The notes under the pieces are model-generated. The model saw only the letters and a program-made list of their open reading frames with translations, made no database searches and was not told the DNA's origin. The translations under genes were made by a program, and so were the position numbers. From NCBI GenBank assembly GCA_900550735.1, contig URTD01000009.1:1-25258 (forward strand): a DNA stretch of 25,258 nucleotides. Direction: 5' to 3'. Positions 21,689 through 25,258 of the stretch are shown here, piece by piece (within the stretch, counting starts at the first letter, position 1; each line of letters begins with the position of its first letter). This DNA is from an uncultured Collinsella sp. (lineage in GTDB: Bacteria; Actinomycetota; Coriobacteriia; Coriobacteriales; Coriobacteriaceae).

Positions 21689-24070
21689 TTACTCGGCAGC
21701 GGCCTTGAACTTGTTGTAGTTGATCAGGCAGCCGGCCTTGACGATGGCGCGCTCCTCTGCCGTCATATCGGCAATATAGAGCTCAATCTGCTCAACCGTG
21801 CCGTCGGCGCGCACAACGTAGGCGGCGATGTCCTTTAGGTCGCCATCGAGCGCGGCGCGGATACCCGGCACAAAGACGTAGTCGCCCACCTCAAAGTTAG
21901 GCTCGGCCTCCATCTGGAAGGGCACCATGCCCCAGTTCATCACGTTGGAGCGATAGCGCTTGGTGGCGTACTCGTGGACGACGTTGGCCAGACCGCCAAT
22001 TACGCGCTGGCAGCTCGCAGCCTGCTCGCGGGCAGAACCGTCACCGGGCTTCTTGGCATAGAGCATGGAGCCGTACTCGGTCGCCTTGGCATCTGCCGCG
22101 ACGCCCGCGCCGGCCAGCGCCTCAAACACGCCCGCAAGCTCGGCATCGAGTGCCGCCAGGTCGCCTGCGGCCTCGCCGGCAACGCGGCGCTTCTCCACGG
22201 CGTCGACTTCCTTGGAACGACCCACGTAGGCAGGGTCACGGCGGCTGAGCGTAAACTCGGCCAGGCCCAGCGGGTTGGAGCGGAAGGAACTCGTCTCACC
22301 CGAAGGAATGAGCTCGTCAGTCGTGGTGACCGGGTCCATGATCTTGGAGCACACCTTGAGCAGGATATCGTCGCCGAGAGGCTCCATCGCGGGCCACGGT
22401 TTGATGTTGGGACCCTCGACCAGCTCGTCGGCAGGCTCCGCCTTGCCAAAGCCCCAGTACACGCGCTTTTTGTACGGCGCGTCGTCAAAGGTGTACTCGC
22501 AGGCCTCGTCCCAAGTCTCCTCGGGCAGATTGGTCGCCGGCGTCAGGACGCCGCCGTTGGCAGCCGTCGCCGCAATGGAGCGAGCGTCCATCAGGGCCAC
22601 GGCGCTCAGCTGGCCATTGCCCGGCTTGGAACCCTCGCGGTTGGGGAAATTGCGCGTAGTGTGGCGGATCGAAAGGCCGTTGTTGGCGGGCGTATCGCCG
22701 GCGCCGAAGCACGGGCCGCAGAATGCCGTGCGCACAATCGCGCCGGCCTCCATGAGGTCGTAGATATAGCCGCGGCGTGTAAGCTCGAGTGCCACGGGCT
22801 GGCTCGTGGGATAGACCGACAGCGAGAACTCGCCGCAGCCGGTGTTGGCGCCCTTGAGCACGCGGGCAGCCGGGACCACGGAGTCGTAGTTGCCGCCCGA
22901 GCAGCCGGCGATAACGCCCTGCTGCACGTGCAGCTTGCCGTCGACGATCTTGTCGAGCAGGCTAAAGCGCGTCTTGCCCTCGCCGATCTTGGCGGCCTCG
23001 AGCTCCACCTCGTGCAGGATGTCCTCGAGGTTCTCGTTGAGCTCGTCGATCTCAAAGCCGTTGGAAGGATGGAACGGCAGCGCGATCATGGGCTTGATGC
23101 TCGACAGATCGACCTCGACGCAGCCGTCGTAGTAGGCGACATCGGCGGGCTTGAGCTCGCGGTAGTCGTCCCCGCGGCCGTGCATGGTCAAAAACGCGTG
23201 CGTGTCCTCGTCGGTGGCCCAGATGCTCGACAGACAGGTGGTCTCGGTGGTCATGACGTCGACGCCGTTGCGGTAGTCGGTCGTCATGCTCGCGATACCC
23301 GGGCCCACGAACTCCATGACCTTGTTCTTAACGTAGCCCTTGGCAAAGACGGCGCGGATGATAGCGAGTGCCACGTCGTGTGGGCCAACGCCGGGGCGCG
23401 GGGTACCCGTGAGGTAGGCAACATCGTAGGTGTCACGCAGCAGCTGCTTTGCCAGCTCGCCGCCGCCCTCGCCCACGGCCATGGTGCCTAGGGCGCCGTA
23501 GCGGGTGTGCGAGTCGGAGCCCAAGATCATCTTGCCGCAACCGGCGAAGTTCTCACGCATAAAGGAGTGGATGACGGCGATGTGCGGCGGGACGAAAATG
23601 CCGCCGTACTTCTTGGCAGCCGAAAGGCCAAAGACGTGGTCGTCCTCGTTGATGGTGCCACCCACGGCGCACAGCGAGTTATGGCAGTTGGTGAGCACGT
23701 AAGGCAGCGGGAACTGCTCCATGCCCGAGGCGCGCGCCGTCTGGATGATGCCGACAAAGGTGATGTCGTGGCTCGCCATGGCATCGAAGCGAATCTTGAG
23801 CGCCTCGGGGTCTCCGGACGTATTGTGTGCCTGGAGGATCGAATACGCGATGGTGCCACGCTTGGCATCCTCGGGTGTCTGCGTAATACCGCGCTCGGCA
23901 GCCTCGGCCGCAGGCACAACCTCGCTGCCGCCGCGCAGGTAGATGCCGTCCTCGTACAGCTTAACCATACTGTCTCCCACTCTGCCCAAAAGATTTGGGC
24001 GCATAGCATACATTCGTTCAATATCGTGCCATAGAACGGTTGCCAGCGGGTTACGAATCTCGGCGTTCAC
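21689..24070 (-). CDS. Aconitase-family hydratase, YbhJ-like
   Basis: A 793-residue [4Fe-4S] hydro-lyase of the aconitase superfamily. Three cluster-binding Cys are visible: C390 in AGCSGGNYDSV and C451/C454 in AFCGPCFGAGD. Other conserved parts are LTNCHNSLCAVGGTINEDDHVFG, ILGSDSHTRYGALGTMAVGEGGGELAKQ, and RNFPNREGSKPGNGQLSAVALMDARSIAA, followed by a C-terminal swivelling domain with KRYRSNVMNWGMVPF. The HNSLCAVGG and overall length resemble E. coli YbhJ, a putative hydratase, more than AcnA or AcnB, so citrate-to-isocitrate activity is plausible but not certain. The start is a GTG at 24070 with a weak GAG upstream. No other TCA genes are adjacent. Confidence 0.85.
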   Translation of the reverse strand: MNAEIRNPLATVLWHDIERMYAMRPNLLGRVGDSMVKLYEDGIYLRGGSEVVPAAEAAERGITQTPEDAKRGTIAYSILQAHNTSGDPEALKIRFDAMASHDITFVGIIQTARASGMEQFPLPYVLTNCHNSLCAVGGTINEDDHVFGLSAAKKYGGIFVPPHIAVIHSFMRENFAGCGKMILGSDSHTRYGALGTMAVGEGGGELAKQLLRDTYDVAYLTGTPRPGVGPHDVALAIIRAVFAKGYVKNKVMEFVGPGIASMTTDYRNGVDVMTTETTCLSSIWATDEDTHAFLTMHGRGDDYRELKPADVAYYDGCVEVDLSSIKPMIALPFHPSNGFEIDELNENLEDILHEVELEAAKIGEGKTRFSLLDKIVDGKLHVQQGVIAGCSGGNYDSVVPAARVLKGANTGCGEFSLSVYPTSQPVALELTRRGYIYDLMEAGAIVRTAFCGPCFGAGDTPANNGLSIRHTTRNFPNREGSKPGNGQLSAVALMDARSIAATAANGGVLTPATNLPEETWDEACEYTFDDAPYKKRVYWGFGKAEPADELVEGPNIKPWPAMEPLGDDILLKVCSKIMDPVTTTDELIPSGETSSFRSNPLGLAEFTLSRRDPAYVGRSKEVDAVEKRRVAGEAAGDLAALDAELAGVFEALAGAGVAADAKATEYGSMLYAKKPGDGSAREQAASCQRVIGGLANVVHEYATKRYRSNVMNWGMVPFQMEAEPNFEVGDYVFVPGIRAALDGDLKDIAAYVVRADGTVEQIELYIADMTAEERAIVKAGCLINYNKFKAAAE

Positions 24071-24118
24071 TTTATCTCAGTAAAGTAAAGGACGAGCACC
24101 TTGCATCACTCTTCTGAC

Positions 24119-24163
24119 AAGGAGTGTCCCAAAGTGCCGGCACAGACGATATGAGCAGGACAT
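24119..24163. repeat. Repeat block shared with 1331-1368
   Basis: AAGGAGTGTCCCAAAGTGCC (24119-24138) is an inverted, three-mismatch copy of the block at 1331-1350. TATGAGCAGGACAT (24150-24163) is an exact direct copy of 1355-1368. A GTGCCGGCAC palindrome lies between. It borders the IS110 left end. Confidence 0.7.
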
Positions 24164-24174
24164 AAAAACATTGA

Positions 24175-24268
24175 GAGCCCCTGCTGCATGAAAGACCGCG
24201 GATTAGGCCGACAATGGTGAGTGTCTAATCCAACCGTGGCGGCCACGCCGCATTCATGGAAGGGGCTC
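24175..24268 (+). ncRNA. Structured IS110 leader, bridge-RNA candidate
   Basis: The 5' non-coding end of the IS110 element folds into nested stems: GAGCCCC...TGCATGAA (24175-24192) with TTCATG...GGGGCTC (24253-24268), GGATTAG (24200-24206) with CTAATCC (24225-24231), and CGTGGC-G-GCCACG (24236-24248). IS110-group elements are known to encode a bridge RNA in this position that pairs with target and donor DNA. The outer stem also covers the ribosome-binding site GAAGGGG of the transposase. The exact ends are not known. Confidence 0.5.
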
Positions 24269-24270
24269 CC

Positions 24271-24767
24271 ATGCTCGATACTACCACCTTCATCGGCCTC
24301 GACGTCCACGCCCGCTCGATAAAGGCCGTCTCCCTCGACGTCATGACCGGGGAGGTACGTGCCGCGACCTTCGGCTACGACGCCGGCGCCGTCGCGGAGT
24401 GGGTCCGTTCCGTGGACCCCAGGGCCAGGTGCGTGTACGAGTCCGGGGTCACGGGCTTCGACCTGCAGAAGAGGCTCTCCGGCCTGGGGGTCGACTGCGC
24501 GGTCGGCGCCGTCTCGAAGATGATCAAGCCCAGCGCGGACAGGCGCAGGAAGAACGACCGCAACGACGCCGAGTTCCTCGCCCGCATGCTGTCGGTCGGC
24601 AACGTGGTCGAGGTGTGGGTCCCCGACGACGAGTGCGAGGCCGCCCGCGACCTGACCAGGGCGCTCGAGGACGCGAGGGACGACCTCTCGCGCTCGAAGC
24701 AGCGGCTCTCCAAGTTCCTGCTCAGGCACGGGCTCGTCTTCGACGAGAGAACGCCCACCGGCCGCAG
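24271..24767 (+). pseudogene. IS110-family transposase, N-terminal half, interrupted by IS3
   Basis: About 165 codons of a serine/DEDD transposase remain. The RuvC-like acidic set is visible: Asp in TFIGLDVHARSIKAV, Glu in CVYESGVTGFDL, and two Asp in RKNDRNDAEFLARML. A helical linker follows (RDLTRALEDARDDLSRSKQRL) up to DERTPTGR, where the frame enters an IS3-family end at 24768. The Tnp20 domain with the catalytic Ser is missing from the window, probably displaced to the far side of the IS3 copy. The ATG at 24271 is preferred to 24256 because GAAGGGG lies 6 bases before it. The frame continuing to 24822 is foreign IS3 sequence. Confidence 0.85.
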
Positions 24768-25258
24768 TGGATTGGCAACACCTATTTGGACGATTCCGGG
24801 AGGGACAGCCCCGCTTCCCTGAACTCGACCGGCGACATGTAGCCCAGCGTCGAGTGGATCCTGAAGTTGTTGTACCAGTTCACGTAGTCCGAGAGCTTGG
24901 CCCGTAGCTCGCGCGTCGTGCCGAACGTCTCGCGGTGGACGAGCTCGGCCTTCAGTATCCTGTTGGTCGACTCGTCGACGGCGTTGTCGTAGGGGCAGCC
25001 CTTGGCCGACAGCGACCTCTCTATGCCGAAGGTCTCGAGCATCAGGTCGATCTCGGCGTTGTCGAACTCGCTGCCGCGGTCCGTGTGGAATACCTCGATG
25101 TCCGAGATGGGGAAGGAGACCGTCGCGAACGCCGACTTGACCAGCCGGGCGTCCTTCCTGGGCCCGGCGGAGTGACCGACGATCTCTCTGTTGTAGAGGT
25201 CGACGAGCAGGCAGACGTAGTTCCACGAGGCCCCGACGCGCACGTAGGTCAGGTCGCT
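24768..25258 (-). mobile_element. IS3-family insertion sequence, one end only
   Basis: The boundary is the point where the IS110 frame loses similarity and TGGATTGGCAACACC begins, with the 5'-TG tip expected of IS3 ends. The orfB stop lies 14 bases inside, normal for IS3. The other end and the target duplication lie beyond the window. Confidence 0.78.
24782..25258 (-). CDS. IS3-family transposase OrfB (integrase core), partial
   Basis: The C-terminal 158 residues of a DDE transposase; the N-terminal HTH_21 region is outside the window and the frame stays open to the last base. The first catalytic Asp is in SDLTYVRVGASWNYV, the second in FHTDRGSEFDNAE and the Glu in NAVDESTNRILKAEL. It ends NNFRIHSTLGYMSPVEF, the classic IS3 tail. 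The apparent start at 25243 is an internal GTG. OrfB is normally made as an OrfAB fusion by programmed frameshifting, which would occur upstream. It looks intact as far as it is visible. Confidence 0.9.
   Translation of the reverse strand, partial: SDLTYVRVGASWNYVCLLVDLYNREIVGHSAGPRKDARLVKSAFATVSFPISDIEVFHTDRGSEFDNAEIDLMLETFGIERSLSAKGCPYDNAVDESTNRILKAELVHRETFGTTRELRAKLSDYVNWYNNFRIHSTLGYMSPVEFREAGLSLPESSK

Overview
The window is high-GC bacterial chromosome that looks like a gut coriobacterium, most likely Collinsella. That identification is inferred from the gene mix (HspR-linked DnaJ without a zinc finger, a mannose-type PTS with ManO, DUF5692, a YbhJ-like aconitase), from the codon and GC style, and from abundant palindromic intergenic repeats. 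No rRNA or intact tRNA was found, and no CRISPR array.

Layout. 1-1152: 3' end of a zinc-finger-less dnaJ, then hspR, on the plus strand. 1153-1672: terminators, nested inverted repeats and IS debris. 1673-4738: a mobile-element pile-up, with an IS110-type C-terminal remnant (-), a complete IS21-family element (istA/istB, 1903-4192) and an IS30-type C-terminal remnant (+). 5018-8300: a minus-strand mannose-family PTS operon manX-manY-manZ-manO. 8706-11942: hypA and a 925-residue Fe-S/FAD oxidoreductase on the minus strand. 12132-13865: a divergent tetR and a DUF5692-like polytopic membrane protein, with TTGAC/GTCAA operators between the two arms. 14104-15600: an acidic single-pass membrane protein. 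15674-17026: an AAA/DUF4143-type ATPase with a palindromic promoter. 17347-17520: a 57-residue Pro-rich peptide. 17652-20279: clpB. 20748-21416: a small membrane-anchored protein between inverted repeat copies. 21689-24070: an aconitase-family hydratase. 24119-25258: an IS110-type transposase gene cut by an IS3-family element that runs off the window.

How the genes fit together. dnaJ, hspR and clpB are classical heat-shock functions, and HspR typically represses dnaK and clpB operons in actinobacteria. No clear HAIR operator is visible upstream of clpB here. The PTS genes form a standard sugar uptake and phosphorylation unit. The most novel-looking module is 8706-13865: a TetR-type regulator divergent from a multi-cluster flavoprotein, with hypA on one side and an uncharacterised membrane protein on the other.

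The intergenic DNA is unusually rich in long, near-perfect inverted repeats. At least four repeat families recur inside this one window: TTGCGGTGAAATAG, GATCTGTAACATCTA, AAAGGTGCCTGTCCCCTTTG, and GGCACTTGGGGAC with TATGAGCAGGACAT. Several sit at transcript ends. The IS110 leader at 24175-24268 folds like a bridge-RNA candidate. All assignments come from reading sequence and recalled family knowledge; no database search was run.
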